Below, piece after piece: positions 61,411 through 64,000 of a stretch of DNA of 64,000 nucleotides. Positions within the stretch are counted from its first letter, which is position 1; each line of letters begins with the position of its first letter. The stretch comes from Cyanoderma ruficeps (taxonomy: Eukaryota; Chordata; Aves; Passeriformes; Timaliidae). The stretch is from assembly GCA_008694505.1 (NCBI GenBank), contig VZDJ01000223.1:6051679-6115678 (forward strand). Reading direction: 5' to 3'. The position numbers and the translations under genes are program-made. The notes beneath the pieces were generated by a model. The model did no database searches, was not told the DNA's origin, and worked only from the letters and a program-made list of their open reading frames with translations.

Positions 61411-64000
61411 TAGAGCTCTGCTCATTCTGAACTGCCCCAGAAGGGCAAACGTGTTGGATATTGATGGTATTGTTGCAGATGTCAGCTTTTGCTTGCAGGA
61501 CATTTGGTTCACTGCTTGTCAGTCACAAATTTGTTGGTGACTTGAAGCTCAGCCTTCACTGGAGAAGTATCTGAATGCAGATTCTGAACACTGGGAAGTC
61601 TGATGTGTAATTCATATGCTTGTAGCATTTTTAACTGTATTCTGAGCTTGATGTGCTGAGCTCTTATCTCTGCCAGTGTAGTTCAAATACTAGTAGGCAG
61701 GATATTCTACATACCCAAGGGCCCATGTAATCTGTTAAATCTCTGGTACAACTTTCCTTTTGCTGCTGTAGTCTGTTTTAGTACTTATACTTCTCCTGAA
61801 TCTTTTTAGTCTTCCTTTTTTTAATCTTCACTGCAAACGAGTAGGGGTTTTCCATAATTCAGATTGCAACCAAGTGTCCATTTTGATTTTTTTCTTGTTT
61901 TATCCTGATCAGAAAACTGTGACCTTGTTTTTAGTCCCAGAAAAAATGGCACAGAATATGAAGTAATTATAAAAGGATTTCCTGAATTAAACAATTGGCA
62001 ATATTCACTTTTTGATGCAGTGGCAAAGACAGGGGGAGTGGGGGGGAGAGAAAGAGAAAGAAAGGGGAAAAAAACATAAGAGACATTCAGTCGACTCCCT
62101 TAGTATCAGCAAATATAGTAATTCTTATGTGGAGTGACCTGGCTAATAATGCCAAATGTTAACTTCATCTTTGAGAATTTTAGTATTTGTTTCTGGAAGA
62201 CAGTGCAGGGCTGTCAGTTCCAGCAGGCAGAGGGTAAGGTGTGAAGGTTGCCAGCAGTGGGTCGGTGTGTTTCCTTGCTGTGGCTGGTCTGGTTTAGATT
62301 GGTGCTGAGATGCTGATGAAGTGGGAAACAGGATCTTCACTGTTTCCCATTTCTAGTATGTTTGAAGCATTGCATTTGAAATAGTTTTCTTTTCCAAGAT
62401 TATCTGGATAAAGCACAAAATATCATCTCACCTACCTCTGCAGGTTTCGCATTTAACAACTGTTATGAAAGGTTAATAATACGCTCTAAGCTGCCTGTTA
62501 ACATGAAGGATTATTAGGATAACAGGAAGTTCCTTGCTCCGAAAGTTGTGATGTATTTACCATTTCATCTCTCCAAGTGCTCAATTGTGGTCCCCAATGC
62601 TGGCTGAGTACAGCAGTGACCAAAACCCTTAGCCACCAGATCGTGTTATTGAGAAATTAGTAAGTGATAATTACATGTTAACTGTTTCAATGGTACTATG
62701 TTTATTTTGTAGGTGGAAAGAGATGAAGCTTCCTGGGCTGCTGGATCACTGTGCAGCTGTCAGCTGTGCCCTTTTCTCCACGGACTTACTAAGAATGTGT
62801 AAAATGTGTTGGTGGCCCTGGAGAGAGCTAATCTGTATGAACATTAGTTATAAAAAGAGAATGGCTATTTGAGATACCAGTTGCACCTGGTGAAGGAATG
62901 GAGAGCCTGTTTGTGGTCTTTGTGACTACAGAAGCAAGGTTAGAGGTTAAATTTAAGGTTTCTTGCATGCAAATAATAAGAATAGAGAATTAAGGAGGAT
63001 GTGATTCCTGTATACTTTCTCCAAAGGACTTCATTTCTATCTGTATTTTTAAATTCAAATCCTCTCAGTTCCACCTTCAGAGATCACTTGAGTCTAGCTG
63101 CCTGTATTTTAGCAGCAAGATATAATCTGGTTCAGCTTTACCTATAATTGTTAAGTGGTGTCTAGAACAAGACTTCTCTCTGCCTCTTAGTGATTTGGGT
63201 TAGTGCTGCTGATAATTCTGGACATAGATTGCTGGAAAATGAATGAAGAGGAAGCACTTAAGTTACTTAAACGAGTTCAGATCAGTGAACTTAGCTGTGA
63301 AGCACTCAGGCTGCTGCACTCGTGTTCAGTTGCCAGAATCTTGTTAACAAGCAACACAGGTGTCTGTTCATGGAATGCCTGTAGAGCTTTTCTGCCCTAA
63401 GCTCTAGTTTTATTTTCACTGTGTATAATTACCATCAGTAATTAGTTACAGGAAGGAAAAAAATCCAGTTAAACGGTCTTTTCAAATGACAGTTGATTGG
63501 TGGCCTGAGTACTCCCAGAGCAGGTAGCTGTGCTCTGCACCAGAGTTAGTGTACAGGGGAAAGGCCCAGTCCAGATTTTTGTCTCCTGCAGATGTTGTGG
63601 GCAGATGAATATTGATTAGAATTGCACTGGAGATGAACTCTGTAGTTCCATGGCAGTCATGGTGTTGGGTTTTATTTGAAGTCTCCTCCATGGATCAGTG
63701 ATCCATGGAGAGCTGGGTTTCCATGGTACAGTAATACCATGTTTTCCATTTTCCTTGTTTCCTCCCTGCACTACATGTGCATCTGCACAATTTGTAGATG
63801 TAATAAAGCAGAGTGGCCACGGGGGCCCTTTTGGTCGGTCCCTTTGATAGCTTCTTGCCCTGGCACTTGGTGTGTCTGTCAGTTCACAGGAAACTGTTCT
63901 CTTTTCAATAGGCCTGTCATGCCTCGTTCCCTTCCTCCCATTTTTTTTCAACAAAGCAAAACGGAGCTTTGTACCATCTGAATGAACTTCAGAGTGGCTA
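61411..64000. other. ASPSCR1 3' untranslated and intergenic
   Basis: No further gene is recognised. In human the next genes are CENPX and LRRC45, and neither protein is visible here. A purine tract (about 62031-62076, G-runs then GA repeats) is the only marked structure. Confidence 0.5.
63802..63807 (+). terminator. Candidate poly(A) signal AATAAA
   Basis: This canonical AATAAA lies 2.4 kb past the ASPSCR1 stop codon. It would give a long 3' untranslated region. Use cannot be judged from sequence. Confidence 0.3.

Noticed and set aside
61411..64000. CENPX or LRRC45 expected after ASPSCR1
   Set aside because: Neither protein is visible in any frame; an open frame near 63203-63400 is short and not recognised.

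Overview
This window is vertebrate nuclear DNA, most likely from a bird. The genes are split into many exons with GT-AG introns, sit in CpG islands, and are separated by noncoding DNA. The order of genes matches the conserved block known from human chromosome 17q25.3 (MAFG, PYCR1, MYADML2, NOTUM, ASPSCR1). The compact introns and low density of recognisable repeats fit an avian microchromosome. The species cannot be named from the sequence alone. Gene identities rest on comparison with protein families recalled from memory; no search was run.

Layout, left to right. Positions 1-3.7 kb hold no coding exon but contain a strong CpG island. By gene order this is the promoter and first noncoding exon region of MAFG on the minus strand; its coding exons would lie to the left of the window. 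PYCR1 (mitochondrial proline synthesis) occupies 5.7-8.4 kb on the minus strand in seven coding exons that join in frame to 315 residues. Its promoter carries three CCAAT boxes and an ATF4-type amino acid response motif. MYADML2 is a single coding exon on the minus strand at 12.4-13.3 kb. NOTUM (secreted Wnt deacylase) lies at 17.1-22.8 kb on the minus strand in eleven coding exons giving 491 residues with an intact catalytic triad. ASPSCR1/TUG runs on the plus strand from 29.8 to 61.4 kb in fifteen coding exons giving 545 residues. The last 2.6 kb hold no gene I recognise.

The four complete genes are neighbours by ancient synteny and do not form an operon or one pathway. NOTUM and ASPSCR1 are head to head with about 7 kb between their start codons. 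That interval holds a short N gap in a G/T-rich tract and a probable solo retroviral LTR whose U3 is built from a 58-bp CCAAT-bearing tandem repeat. The LTR points the same way as NOTUM.

I found no sign of a new multi-gene system. The points most worth a second look are a 52-bp tandem duplication that copies the PYCR1 exon 1 splice donor, a GC-AG intron in ASPSCR1, a changed diglycine at the place where mammalian TUG is cleaved, the LTR upstream of NOTUM, and the regulatory motifs at the MAFG and PYCR1 islands.
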